Positions 27,532-36,859 of a stretch of 64,000 nt of DNA are shown piece after piece. The notes under the pieces are model-generated. The model was not told the origin of the DNA and did not search any database. It was given only the letters and a program-made list of their open reading frames with translations. Source of the DNA: Chitinophaga fulva (lineage in GTDB: Bacteria > Bacteroidota > Bacteroidia > Chitinophagales > Chitinophagaceae); assembly GCF_012927205.1 (NCBI RefSeq), contig NZ_JABBGC010000001.1, positions 2,480,810 through 2,544,809 of the forward strand, read 5' to 3'. Each line of letters opens with the position of its first letter. Position 1 is the stretch's first letter. Position numbers and translations under genes: made by a program.

Positions 27532-28992
27532 TTAATATCCCTCGTTGTTAGGAGCGAGGTTGGGGTTTTTCTGTATCTCAATGGCTGGTATAGGATACCG
27601 TATATGGAAATCCTGGATGTTGTTGGCGATATACGTGTCTTCCGTGGCGGCGGCTGTTTTCACGGCAGCTACCAGTTTACCCCAACGGATCAGGTCCAGG
27701 CGGCGTTGTCCTTCTCCATACAACTCTACGGCACGCTCTCTGAACAGATAATTACGCATCTCCTGTTGCCCAAGGACGGCGGTGAATGCGCCGGTGGCGC
27801 CGAAGGCACGCTTGCGCACTTCGTTGACGGCCCATAGTGCTTTGTCTGCATCGCCGTTTTCATTGGCGGCTTCGGCCAGCATCAGTAACACATCAGCATA
27901 ACGGAACACGTACATGTCCAGCCCGCCATCGTTGTCCTGCTGGGTATTGAGCCGCCAGAATTTCGGGCCGCTCCATGCTTTGATCTGCTCTACAGGATCT
28001 ACCAGGAAAGGCTGATTGTTGTAACTGGTGGCGATAATAGACGCGCGGCGCTTATCGTTGGCCTCGATGGTGTTCACGAAAGTGGTGTACGGAATATAGG
28101 TGCCATACCAGGAGCGGCTAACAAAAGGACTTACGCCCACTTGTTTATGTGGCTGGTACCAGGCGGAATGGTCATGACCGTTCAATATCGGCTCAAAGTC
28201 TACCTCAAAAATAATTTCAGGGCCAAACTCGTTGGTCTCAGTGAAAACATCGGCATAGTTGGCCTGTAATACATAGGTCTTGCTGTCTACAATATCCTGT
28301 GCTTTTTTCTGGGCGAGGTCCCATTTCTTTTGCCAGAGGTAAATTTTTGTCAGCAGTGTTTGTGCAGCGCCTTTGGTAGCGCGACCAACATCGGCGCCGG
28401 AATATTTGGCAGGCAGTTTACTTTCGGCATCTGTCAACGCTGCGATCAGGTTCTCCCGGATACCGGCGGCGGATACACGAGGAAGGCTCTGGGTGCTTTC
28501 GATGGCATAGTTGGTTTCGTCATAATACACCACATCGCCAAAGAGACTGGTGAGATAGTAGTAATACAATGACCGCAGAAATTTGGTTTCGCCGATAACA
28601 CGGTCTTTCACCGCTTTGCTGACGCCGGCTGAATTGCTCACTTTATCGATTACCAGGTTAGCGTTGCTGATACCGCGGTACATGGTGGTCCAGATAGCGG
28701 AAGTATACCCGGGATTAAAGGAGGTAAGCTGGTACGTAGGTACGGGATCGTTGGCCCAGATACGGCCGCGGATAACATCGGTGCCTTCGTCGAGGGCGCG
28801 CCACAGGCTGCTCTTGAAAGCGCCGGAAGTACCCAGCCAGGAGTATACGCCGTTTACACCCAGGATGGCTTCTGCGTCGTTGGAATAAAAAGTATTGGTA
28901 CCGATCGCGCTCTTCGGGTCTTCTACCAGCTGCTTCCCGCAGGAAGAGGCCAGCAACACACAGGCGCTAAAGAGGATATATATCTTTTTCAT
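27532..28992 (-). CDS. RagB/SusD nutrient-binding lipoprotein (locus 2)
   Basis: A 486-aa surface lipoprotein with lipobox LASSC (Cys18). It has the classic SusD architecture: N-terminal half with LVEDPKSAIGTNTFYSND, the helical TPR-like frame (SLYYYYLTSLFGDVVYYDE), and the C-terminal signature ERAVELYGEGQRRLDLIRWGK, followed by YPIPAIEIQKNPNL near the end. It lies 24 bases downstream of susC in the same operon. The partner barrel determines what is imported; the ligand cannot be inferred from sequence. Substrate class is therefore open (glycan, peptide or other). Confidence 0.93.
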   Translation of the reverse strand: MKKIYILFSACVLLASSCGKQLVEDPKSAIGTNTFYSNDAEAILGVNGVYSWLGTSGAFKSSLWRALDEGTDVIRGRIWANDPVPTYQLTSFNPGYTSAIWTTMYRGISNANLVIDKVSNSAGVSKAVKDRVIGETKFLRSLYYYYLTSLFGDVVYYDETNYAIESTQSLPRVSAAGIRENLIAALTDAESKLPAKYSGADVGRATKGAAQTLLTKIYLWQKKWDLAQKKAQDIVDSKTYVLQANYADVFTETNEFGPEIIFEVDFEPILNGHDHSAWYQPHKQVGVSPFVSRSWYGTYIPYTTFVNTIEANDKRRASIIATSYNNQPFLVDPVEQIKAWSGPKFWRLNTQQDNDGGLDMYVFRYADVLLMLAEAANENGDADKALWAVNEVRKRAFGATGAFTAVLGQQEMRNYLFRERAVELYGEGQRRLDLIRWGKLVAAVKTAAATEDTYIANNIQDFHIRYPIPAIEIQKNPNLAPNNEGY

Positions 28993-29016
28993 GTTGGTTG
29001 TCTGATTTCGGAGAGA

Positions 29017-32000
29017 TTAAAGATCTATTTTGATGCCCGCTACATATGTCCTGCTTTGTGGATAGTTGGTCGCATCAAAGCCGCGTACGGTGGAGCTTCT
29101 GCCGTAGGCATTGGTTTCCGGATCGTAGTACGGATAGGAAGTGATCAGGAACAGGTTGGAACCGGATAGGTATACGTTGATGTTCTGAAACCAGCGTGCA
29201 TGCACGGCTTTGGCAGGAATGTTATAACCCAGGGTGAGTGACTTCAGGCGCAGGAATGAACCATCGTATACCCAACGGGTATTCGGAATATAATCCCTTG
29301 AAAAAGCCGGTATGTCGGAGTTGGGATTTTGTGGAGACCAGCGGTTGACCAGTGTTTTATATTGATTGGACAGGAGATCGCCGGAATTATAGAAGGCGTC
29401 GGCGATGTTCATGATCTGGTTGCCTTCGGAATAGGAGATGTAAAAGTTGAGCGTAAACCGTTTGTACGTAAGGTTGTTGGCCATACCACCGAAGATGCGG
29501 GGATTGGCATCACCGATCACATGGTAGTCGTCCACGCTTAATTTGCCGTCGCCATTACGGTCTACGTACAACGCTTCGCCCAGCCTGGGCGTGGCATTGG
29601 GGGAAACGGCGCCGGGTATTTTGTCCAGCGTTTTACGGGTGCCGTAATAGTCCGCTCCCCAGAAGGTACCCACCGCATCGTTGAGGGTAAGGCGACTTAC
29701 GTTGCCGGCGTAGGTGACGTTTTGCGTGAGGATATAATCCACCCCGCCGAGGTCTACTACTTTGTTTTTGTTATGGGCGATGTTAAAGGAAGTATTCCAC
29801 TTGAAGTTTTTCCTGTCGATGTTAACCGTGTTGATCATCAGTTCTACGCCGGTGTTGCGGATAGCGCCAATGTTGGTGCGGATGCTGGAGTAACCGGTTT
29901 GTTCAGGCAGTTGTTTATTGTTGAGCAGATCGTTGGTGCGTTTGGTATAGAAGTCTGCTTCGATAGTGAGGCGGTTGTTGAAAAAACCTGCTTCGATGCC
30001 AAGGTCGTACTGACCAGTAGTTTCCCAGCGGAGATCGGCATTGCCGTAGTTGCCTTGTACATAACCGAGCGTGTTGTTATTGTTGCCCAGTATGTAACGG
30101 GAACCGGTGAGGGTAGGCAGTGAGCCATAAGGTGCAATAGCCTGGCTGCCTACTTTACCGTAAGAGGCGCGTAGCTTCAGGTTGGAGAACACGTTCAGGT
30201 TTTTGATGAACGGCTCTTCGATGGCGCGCCATGCCAGCGCCACGGCGGGGAAGAAAGCATATTTGTTGTTGACGGCAAAACGGGAAGAGCCGTCTACCCT
30301 GCCGGTAAGCGTCAACAGGTAGCGGTCTTTGTAGCCATAGTTGACGCGCCCCAGATAAGATACAATCGCAAACTGTGAATAAGACGAGTTGATATTAAAC
30401 GTGCTTTGATCAGTGCCATTGAGGTTGTTGTATTCCATGCCGTCGGTGGGGTATTTGGAGCCTTGTGCACGCACATATTCTGTGTTGGCAGTTTGGAACG
30501 TCATACCGGCTACCGCATCGATGCGATGGTGTTTACGGAAAGTCTGGTTGTAGGATACGGTATTTTCCAGCAGGTACATCATGTCCTGTGTGGTAGCTAC
30601 GCTGGCCACGCCGCCGCCATTACCGTTTTTAGCTACGGGAAGCTGACCGGAAGAGTAGGAGTTGTTTTTGGTGAAATTTAACTCAGTACCGAAAGAAGTT
30701 TTAAAGGTCAGGCTTTTGATCGGTTTATAGTTGATGGTCACATTGCCTAACAGGTTGTTCCTGCGGATAGGGTTGGAGATATAGGTGGCCTGCGCCAGCG
30801 GGTGGTTGAGGTTTCCGGAGCTGTATTCCCTTTTCAGCGCGAAGGTGCCATCGTCTTTATACACCGGCATGGTCGGTGCTACGCCCAGTGCGGAAGAGTA
30901 GTAGTCGAGGCCGCCGAGGGAAACGGGGTTGTTGTTGGTAAGGCCGCTGCCGGCGTTGAGGGTGGTGCTTACCTGTACTTTGGAAGATACGTTCCTGGAA
31001 TAGTTCAACCTGAACTGGTAACGTTTGAAGCCGGAGTTGAGGATGATCCCTTCCTGGTCGGCATAGTTGCCGGAGATCATGTAGCTTGATTTGGCATCGG
31101 CGCCGGAGGCTTGTGCAGTGATGTTGTTCTGCCTGGCGGCACGGGTGATTTCTTTCTGCCAGTTGGTATTGGGTACATTGTTTACATCAGGATAGAAGGC
31201 CGGTTTCCCTTGTGAGGCCAGTTGGTCGTTGACCATCTGGGCGTATTCCGGTCCGCTCATCATGTCAATGAACTTCGGCAGTTCCTGGTAGCCGGAATTA
31301 ACGTTAACGGATACACGATCTCTTCCTGCTTTTCCTTTTTTGGTGGTGATGAGAATAACGCCGTTGGAACCACGGGCGCCGTAGATGGCGGTGGAAGAAG
31401 CGTCTTTCAACACATCAATGGAGGCAATATCTTCCGGGTTAAGCAGGTTCAGGTTAAATTCATCGCCGGCGGCGATGATACCATCGATTACATATAACGG
31501 TTCGTTGGAAGCGCTGAGGGAGTTGCCGCCACGGATACGGATACTCGTGCCATCGCCAGGCTGCCCGCTGATAGACGTTACCTGCATGCCGGGCGCTTTA
31601 CCTTGCAGCATCTGGTCCAGTGTGAGTATAGGCACGTTTTCAAAAGTTTCTCCTTTGATGGTGGCTACTGAGCCGGTAAGGTCTTTTTTGGATACCTGTC
31701 CGTAACCTACGACCACTACTTCATCCAGGCCGGTAGGTTTTTCTTTCAGCACTACGGTAAAGCCATCCTGGCCGCTGTAGGGGATTTCCTGTGTAACAAA
31801 ACCCACATAGGAAACCACCAGTATCGCATTGTTGCCGGCATCTTTAAAGATAAATTCACCATTGGCATTGGTGGTGGTTACTGCGGTACTGCCTTTGATC
31901 CTGACAATAGCGCCCGGGAGACCGGTACCTTTTTCATCGGTGACTTTTCCTTTTACCTGGAGGAGGGTCAGCGGATGAAAGGGGGCCGGTTGTTTGGCGG

Positions 32001-32352
32001 TTACCACGATCACATTGTCTACGATGCTGTAGGCGAGGGGCTGGTCCCTGAAACACTCATCGAGCACCTGTTGCAGGGAGGCTTCCTTTACCTGTATACT
32101 GACAGGTTTTGTAAGGTAGAGGCTGGTATTTTCGAACCAGAAAAGATAGCGGCTCTGTTGTTCGATCTTTTTGAAAATACGCTCCAGTGGCACGTTCTGC
32201 TCAGACAACGTGAGTTGCTGGGCATAGCTGGCAGCGCTTAACTGCAAACAGGCTACGAGGAGTAAAAATACCGTCAGTTTCATGATCATCAGGATTTTGA
32301 AATGCTTCTTCCATTGTCCTTTTGGAGGAACATAAAGCGTAGAAAATTTCAT
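29017..32352 (-). CDS. SusC/RagA TonB-linked receptor with STN domain (locus 2)
   Basis: A 1111-aa TonB-dependent transporter. It has a long n-region before the signal helix (MKLTVFLLLVACLQLS at about residues 24-39), an STN domain (VPLERIFKKIEQQSRYLFW), a carboxypeptidase-regulatory domain (VKGKVTDEKGTGLPGAIVRI), then the plug with LDEVVVVGYGQVSKKDLTGS, GGNSLSASNEPLYVIDG and DASSTAIYGARGSNGVI. The barrel ends SRTYVAGIKIDL. The STN domain indicates signalling through the adjacent FecR and sigma factor. The ATG at 32352 lies upstream of a basic stretch; a shorter start at residue 22 or 24 is possible. Confidence 0.93.
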   Translation of the reverse strand: MKFSTLYVPPKGQWKKHFKILMIMKLTVFLLLVACLQLSAASYAQQLTLSEQNVPLERIFKKIEQQSRYLFWFENTSLYLTKPVSIQVKEASLQQVLDECFRDQPLAYSIVDNVIVVTAKQPAPFHPLTLLQVKGKVTDEKGTGLPGAIVRIKGSTAVTTTNANGEFIFKDAGNNAILVVSYVGFVTQEIPYSGQDGFTVVLKEKPTGLDEVVVVGYGQVSKKDLTGSVATIKGETFENVPILTLDQMLQGKAPGMQVTSISGQPGDGTSIRIRGGNSLSASNEPLYVIDGIIAAGDEFNLNLLNPEDIASIDVLKDASSTAIYGARGSNGVILITTKKGKAGRDRVSVNVNSGYQELPKFIDMMSGPEYAQMVNDQLASQGKPAFYPDVNNVPNTNWQKEITRAARQNNITAQASGADAKSSYMISGNYADQEGIILNSGFKRYQFRLNYSRNVSSKVQVSTTLNAGSGLTNNNPVSLGGLDYYSSALGVAPTMPVYKDDGTFALKREYSSGNLNHPLAQATYISNPIRRNNLLGNVTINYKPIKSLTFKTSFGTELNFTKNNSYSSGQLPVAKNGNGGGVASVATTQDMMYLLENTVSYNQTFRKHHRIDAVAGMTFQTANTEYVRAQGSKYPTDGMEYNNLNGTDQSTFNINSSYSQFAIVSYLGRVNYGYKDRYLLTLTGRVDGSSRFAVNNKYAFFPAVALAWRAIEEPFIKNLNVFSNLKLRASYGKVGSQAIAPYGSLPTLTGSRYILGNNNNTLGYVQGNYGNADLRWETTGQYDLGIEAGFFNNRLTIEADFYTKRTNDLLNNKQLPEQTGYSSIRTNIGAIRNTGVELMINTVNIDRKNFKWNTSFNIAHNKNKVVDLGGVDYILTQNVTYAGNVSRLTLNDAVGTFWGADYYGTRKTLDKIPGAVSPNATPRLGEALYVDRNGDGKLSVDDYHVIGDANPRIFGGMANNLTYKRFTLNFYISYSEGNQIMNIADAFYNSGDLLSNQYKTLVNRWSPQNPNSDIPAFSRDYIPNTRWVYDGSFLRLKSLTLGYNIPAKAVHARWFQNINVYLSGSNLFLITSYPYYDPETNAYGRSSTVRGFDATNYPQSRTYVAGIKIDL

Positions 32353-32441
32353 ACTTTTGAAAAGTTTGAGTGAAGTGTTTAATCGTCGTTGCAGATTGTT
32401 AACATGCGCTCAACAGGGCAGTTTTGAGAAAACAGCTCCCA

Positions 32442-32475
32442 CCGGTAGTGTTACCAGCACTACCGGATTTTTTTT
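32442..32475 (+). terminator. Hairpin plus T-run opposite to local transcription
   Basis: CCGGTAGTG pairs perfectly with CACTACCGG around a 7-base loop and is followed by eight Ts on the plus strand. All neighbouring genes run on the minus strand, so as a terminator it would stop antisense transcripts entering fecR. On the minus strand it would be a hairpin without a U-run in the fecR-susC leader. Confidence 0.55.
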
Positions 32476-32518
32476 GAGCGGCATGAAAGGATCGTAGTGT
32501 TATTTCATGTCAGGTTTG

Positions 32519-33697
32519 TTAAGGTGTTACAATGATCTTCCGTCCGTCTATTGTAAAATGAATATTGCTTAGTTCGAGAATCTTCAGCACTTTGGAGACA
32601 TTGGCGTTGCGGGGTATTTTACCCGTAAACTGCCGCTGTGGTATCTCTCCCTGGTAAACGATGTCCACATCGTACCAGCGGGCTATCTGCCGCATGATGC
32701 TGTGTATATCGGCATCGGAGAAAACGGTCATCCCGTTTTTCCAGGCAACCGCTGCTTCTGTATCGGCATCCCGCACCTGTATGCCGCTGCCAGTGATGGC
32801 TTCCTGACCGGGTTGCAGTACTTTACCTACATCACCTTTAGTAACGCGTACGGCACCTGTCAGCAGGGTGGTGCGGCTGTTTTTTTCATCGGCATAGGCC
32901 ATGATGTTAAACTGTGTGCCCAGTACATCGATGGTGAAGTCATTTGCCTTCACGGTAAATGGTTGGGCATTAGGCATAGCGGCTACTTCAAAGTAGGCTT
33001 CCCCGTTAAGGCTGACGGTCCGCCTGCCGGCGCCGAAGGCAGCGGGGAATGTCAGGGAAGTGGCTGCGTTCAACCATACCCTGCTGCCATCGGGCAGATT
33101 CACCCGGTATTGGCCGCCTTTAGGCGTTTGGATGGTGTTGTAACCAGTGTCTGTTGATTGGTTATTACTGGTAATGGTATATGTCAGTTGACCGGTGCTG
33201 TTTTTATGAATGCTGACGCCTCCCTGGCTGGCAACAGTCCCTTCGGCAGTATCGTCCAGCACAATACGGGAGCCATTGGCCAGGGTGAGCGTAGCCTTGT
33301 TGCCACCGGCCGGAATGTCCTGGGTGGTGGTGTTGACGGCCGTAGGCGTGGGCAATGGGGCCGGCCGTGTAAGCAAATAAACGCCCCATAACAGCAACGC
33401 CAGCACGGCGGCTGCGGCAGGAATCCGGTACCAGGCGATGGTTTTCTTCCGTGGCGTGGGCACTGTGGCGCTGCCCAGCTGTTGCTGCAACAGTTGCCAT
33501 TGCTGTCGGGCCTCCTGTTGTTGTGAGGCGGCGGCTAGCGCTATTACCAGCGGTTTGAGGGCTGCGGCTTCCCTGGCCAGCATCGGGTCCTGACGAAGCC
33601 GTTCTTCCCAATACTGTACGTCAGCGGCATTGCGCTGCAGGCAGTAGTTGATGAATTGCTCGTCATGCACGAGGTAAGAGAAGTCATTTTCAGACAT
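32519..33697 (-). CDS. FecR-family anti-sigma factor (locus 2)
   Basis: A 392-aa inner-membrane anti-sigma factor. The cytoplasmic N-terminal region (about 1-85) is followed by one membrane helix (IPAAAAVLALLLWGVYLLT, about 91-110). The periplasmic FecR domain has ATLTLANGSRIVLDDT, then PKGGQYRVNLPDGSRVWLNA and GEAYFEVAAM, VLGTQFNIMAY. A C-terminal STN-like domain (MTVFSDADIHSIMRQIARWY, then FTGKIPRNANVSKVL) ends the protein. The FecR domain is the longer Bacteroidota form with an insertion of about 60 residues. It is preceded by its sigma factor and followed by susC. Confidence 0.93.
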   Translation of the reverse strand: MSENDFSYLVHDEQFINYCLQRNAADVQYWEERLRQDPMLAREAAALKPLVIALAAASQQQEARQQWQLLQQQLGSATVPTPRKKTIAWYRIPAAAAVLALLLWGVYLLTRPAPLPTPTAVNTTTQDIPAGGNKATLTLANGSRIVLDDTAEGTVASQGGVSIHKNSTGQLTYTITSNNQSTDTGYNTIQTPKGGQYRVNLPDGSRVWLNAATSLTFPAAFGAGRRTVSLNGEAYFEVAAMPNAQPFTVKANDFTIDVLGTQFNIMAYADEKNSRTTLLTGAVRVTKGDVGKVLQPGQEAITGSGIQVRDADTEAAVAWKNGMTVFSDADIHSIMRQIARWYDVDIVYQGEIPQRQFTGKIPRNANVSKVLKILELSNIHFTIDGRKIIVTP

Positions 33698-33748
33698 ATG
33701 TCATCCGCTGTTTAATCAATAGAGCAGGAAAAAAATCATTTTCACTAC

Positions 33749-34357
33749 TCAGCGAGAAAATAAAATGTGAGAGAAAAAAAGAAGGTAGATCAAAGCCGTG
33801 ATCAACTCTTTGTTGATACTGGTTTTCAGCTTGTCCAGCGTTTTGTAGATGGTATTGTAGACCGTGTTGACAGACACGCCATTGGCGGTGGCTATCTCGG
33901 CATAGGAAAGGTTGAGGAAAAATTTCTGGTAGATCATCTGCCGTTGCCGCGATGGAAGGTTCTCCAGCTGCCGGTTGATGGTTTGGTACAGCTGCGCTCT
34001 CTGTTCCTTTGCTATCAGCTGCTCTTCGGCGGAGTCGGACAGCAGCCAGTCGGGCGCTTCTGCTGTCATCACGGTGGCGTCTATAGCTGGACTGTCCTGC
34101 CGGAACAATGCCCGCAGGAAGATGGTCACGATATAGTTATGGAAATGTGCTACCTGCTGTAGTTTATGCCGGCCTTCCCACAGTTTCAGGAAAACATCGT
34201 TGATGATGTCTTTTACCTGTTCGCTGTCAAACCCTTTTTTCAGGCCCAGGTAAGACAGGTAATGGTAATAGTGCATGTAGATGCTGTAGAAAGCCTCCTG
34301 GCTTTCCTGTGTTGCAAATTCCCCCCATTCTTTCTTTAAATCTTTTCCTGAGATCAT
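33749..34357 (-). CDS. ECF sigma-70 factor (locus 2)
   Basis: A 202-aa ECF sigma factor. Region 2 contains FYSIYMHYYHYLSYLGLKKG and VKDIINDVFLKLWEGRHKL. Region 4 contains LPSRQRQMIYQKFFLNLSYA, followed by EIATANGVSVNTVYNTIYKTL. The C-terminal tail after region 4 is hydrophobic (ALIYLLFFSHILFSR), a common trait of this Bacteroidota group. It starts the unit sigma, FecR, SusC, SusD of locus 2. It is divergent in region 4 from the locus 1 factor, so the two circuits are likely insulated from each other. Confidence 0.92.
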   Translation of the reverse strand: MISGKDLKKEWGEFATQESQEAFYSIYMHYYHYLSYLGLKKGFDSEQVKDIINDVFLKLWEGRHKLQQVAHFHNYIVTIFLRALFRQDSPAIDATVMTAEAPDWLLSDSAEEQLIAKEQRAQLYQTINRQLENLPSRQRQMIYQKFFLNLSYAEIATANGVSVNTVYNTIYKTLDKLKTSINKELITALIYLLFFSHILFSR

Positions 34358-34622
34358 GAACTGCGATGCGCCTTTAAAGAAAAAACAAAAAATAAAAGTA
34401 GTATGTCCACTGGCATATTTTCCTACCGTGCGTTAGTCTTAACAGAAACTTTACATGACCGGGTTGACGGCGGTCCGTGGCTTCATTGTTCGTTTTCCAT
34501 TCCCTTAAAACGTGGTTACTGACTGCCATAATACGACAAATAATCCGGTATTTTTATACCCGAACCTGCCAGTGTACCGGAAGAACCTTTATTTATACCA
34601 TTTACAGCCCTTTCTCCCGTTT

Positions 34623-34646
34623 TACATTTGATCATTAAAATGATCA
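34623..34646 (+). promoter_or_regulatory. Promoter overlapping an 18-bp palindromic operator
   Basis: TACATTTG (34623-34630) matches the -7 TAnnTTTG box, with TTTA 18 bases upstream as a weak -33. The perfect palindrome TGATCATT-AA-AATGATCA (34629-34646) covers the end of the -7 box and the expected transcription start, five bases before the VOC start codon. That placement suits a repressor site. The regulator is not identified. Confidence 0.6.
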
Positions 34647-34650
34647 TCAT

Positions 34651-35052
34651 ATGAAAGTAAAGGAATTACGTCTTGTATTGACTGTCGATAACCTGGAAGA
34701 AATCATCCGGTTTTACCGGGATACTGTTGGATTACCAGTTTCCAAATCGTGGAATGAAGAAACCGGCAGCGGTATTATACTGGAAGCCGGCAAAGCCTCA
34801 CTGGAGCTGATTGATGCGAAACACGCCGCCACTATCGATGCTATCGAAGTAGGCCGCCGGGTGGCCGGTCCGGTACGCCTGGCCCTGAATGTGGGAAAGG
34901 ACATTGAAACGGCCACGGCTACACTGACAGCAGCAGGGGCGGAGGTCATCAGTCCGGTCACAACAGCGCCCTGGAGCCGGGTGTCGCGTCTGAAAGACCC
35001 GGCAGGCATGCAGCTTACGCTGTTTGAAAAATCGACGTTGTTGGAGGAATAA
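34651..35052 (+). CDS. VOC-family (glyoxalase/bleomycin-resistance fold) protein
   Basis: A 133-aa protein with the vicinal-oxygen-chelate fold: two beta-alpha-beta-beta-beta modules, the first starting ELRLVLTVDNLEEIIRFYRDTVGLPV and the second ending RLKDPAGMQLTLFEK (given by region, about residues 4-30 and 113-128). Typical metal ligands in the second half are not all obvious: E127 in LTLFEK is a candidate, while the first-module His found in glyoxalase I is absent. It could be a binding or resistance protein rather than an enzyme. It has its own promoter and operator. Confidence 0.85.
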   Translation: MKVKELRLVLTVDNLEEIIRFYRDTVGLPVSKSWNEETGSGIILEAGKASLELIDAKHAATIDAIEVGRRVAGPVRLALNVGKDIETATATLTAAGAEVISPVTTAPWSRVSRLKDPAGMQLTLFEKSTLLEE

Positions 35053-35082
35053 CTGTATCTTGCGGCGTATATCCCTGACAGT

Positions 35083-36132
35083 ATGAAAACAGCCCGTCAT
35101 TTTATCATTGGAGATATCCATGGTTGCTTTGATGAGTTGATGATGTTGACCCGGAAAATTGGCCTTACAGACGATCATGTGTTAATCTCCCTGGGCGATA
35201 TTGTGGACCGCGGCAATAAATCAAAAGAAGTATATCATTATTTCAGGAACAGGCCCCGTTCTGTTGTGTTGATGGGCAACCATGAACGTAAACACCTGAA
35301 TGGGGTGCTCAACTATGCGCAGGACATCGTGAAACTGCAACTGGGAGAGGAGTACCCTGCATTTCTGGAATGGGCGGCGCAATTGCCCTACTATTTCGAA
35401 ACCCCGGAGGCCATCATTGTTCACGCGGCCCTGGAAAACGGTGTGCCGCTGTCTGCACAGCGGGAAGACGTGCTTTGCGGCGCTACCGCCGGCGAAAAAT
35501 ACCTCGAAAAAAGATACCCGGAAGGAACTTATTGGTCGGACCATTACACCAGTGAAAAACCGGTCATTTATGGGCATCACGTAGTCGGCGATCAAATCAA
35601 GGTCAGTAACAATACTTACGGTATTGATACCGGTTGTTGTCATGGTGGTTATCTCACCGCGATAGAACTGCCCGGCTTTATTGTGCATCAGGTGAAATGT
35701 GAGACAGACTACTGGAAGGTGGCACAAAAAGAATGGCAGGTGCCGGTGTTGCAGGCGAAAGACTGGGCTGGTATGGAGCTGACGGCCATCCGGCGGCAGC
35801 TGGATAAACTGGCGTACATAGAAGAACCGGCAGCCAGACAGTACCTCGATCAGCTTCACCAAGGCCTCGGCCAGCTGGAGGCACTGTTCCCGGTGCTGAA
35901 GGAACAACTGGATGCATTTGCCACGCGGCTGTTGGAAAATGGCCGGGAGGCATTCAGCCGGGAGGCGAACACCTATCCATTCAAAACATATTTATTTAAA
36001 AGCAGTAATCATAACCTGAAAGTGGAGGATTTACAGAAAAGCTTGCTCACGCCGGAAAAAATCAATCAACTGGCAGGGGCGCTGGGGGTAACGCCTGTTG
36101 AGTTTCCACCTTTCGTTAATACAGTAAGATGA
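35083..36132 (+). CDS. PPP-type metallophosphoesterase (Ser/Thr protein phosphatase family)
   Basis: A 349-aa cytoplasmic phosphoesterase. The dinuclear-metal motifs are GDIHGC (residues 9-14), GDIVDRG (about 37-43), GNHE (about 66-69) and YGHHVVG (about 164-170), the order expected for bacterial PPP phosphatases such as PrpE and ApaH relatives. The C-terminal 110 residues form a helical extension not present in the minimal catalytic domain. It overlaps the next gene by four bases (ATGA). Substrate may be a phosphoprotein or a dinucleoside polyphosphate; sequence cannot separate these. Confidence 0.87.
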   Translation: MKTARHFIIGDIHGCFDELMMLTRKIGLTDDHVLISLGDIVDRGNKSKEVYHYFRNRPRSVVLMGNHERKHLNGVLNYAQDIVKLQLGEEYPAFLEWAAQLPYYFETPEAIIVHAALENGVPLSAQREDVLCGATAGEKYLEKRYPEGTYWSDHYTSEKPVIYGHHVVGDQIKVSNNTYGIDTGCCHGGYLTAIELPGFIVHQVKCETDYWKVAQKEWQVPVLQAKDWAGMELTAIRRQLDKLAYIEEPAARQYLDQLHQGLGQLEALFPVLKEQLDAFATRLLENGREAFSREANTYPFKTYLFKSSNHNLKVEDLQKSLLTPEKINQLAGALGVTPVEFPPFVNTVR

Positions 36133-36821
36133 AATATATCGGCTCATTGATGTTATTGTTAGCGGGAATGCAGGCGCAGGCCCAGTTTGGTATCATACAG
36201 GACAAGGATGGTTACACCAATGTAAGAGAGGGTGCAGGCATCTCCCGGAAAATAGCAGACAAGGTAGCAAATGGCGAAATCGTTTATACGTGGGAGAAGC
36301 AGGGAGAATGGTTTGATATCAATTATCGCCGGAATGGTGAAATACAGGGAGGATTTGTGCATAATTCCCGTATAAAAATGATAGACTCTTTTGACAAAAT
36401 CAAAGTAAGGCAGGAGAGTACCACTAATATGGTGTTTCAGCAGGATTCTGTGACCGTGATGTTTACGACCAGGCCATTTGTAGAAAAAGCCCACCAGATA
36501 GGTCATAGTAAAACTGACGATGGTTATCCGATTGTAGACAAGATAGACGGTAAACAATTTTATGGCTGTGATGGCGGCCTGCCTTCCCGTGAATACAATA
36601 CGTTCACCATACAAATCGGGAACCGTGCCGTGGTAGTACCGGACAAGGCTATACGCGATTTGTATCAGCCGAACCCTGAACTGACCACTGTGTATTACGA
36701 CCGTAAAAACGACCGGCTTTATATTGCTGCTACCAATAGTGATGGCGCTGGCAGTTATGAGGTGCTGCTACAGTTCGATCGTGGCGTATACACCCGGAGA
36801 GCTATTTTCTACGGATTTTAG
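36129..36821 (+). CDS. Secreted SH3-domain protein of unknown function
   Basis: A 230-aa exported protein. The signal peptide (1-19, ending AQAQF) is followed by a bacterial SH3 domain (about 20-85: DGYTNVREGAGISRKIADKV, then GEWFDINY and GGFVHNSRI). The C-terminal 140 residues form an unrecognised beta-rich domain. Bacterial SH3 domains often bind cell-wall peptide or other proteins. It is translationally coupled to the phosphatase gene upstream by a 4-base overlap, an odd pairing of a cytoplasmic and a secreted product. Confidence 0.75.
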   Translation: MKYIGSLMLLLAGMQAQAQFGIIQDKDGYTNVREGAGISRKIADKVANGEIVYTWEKQGEWFDINYRRNGEIQGGFVHNSRIKMIDSFDKIKVRQESTTNMVFQQDSVTVMFTTRPFVEKAHQIGHSKTDDGYPIVDKIDGKQFYGCDGGLPSREYNTFTIQIGNRAVVVPDKAIRDLYQPNPELTTVYYDRKNDRLYIAATNSDGAGSYEVLLQFDRGVYTRRAIFYGF

Positions 36822-36859
36822 TGGCCGGCCTAACCGGAAAATTGAGGATCTTTACAGCC

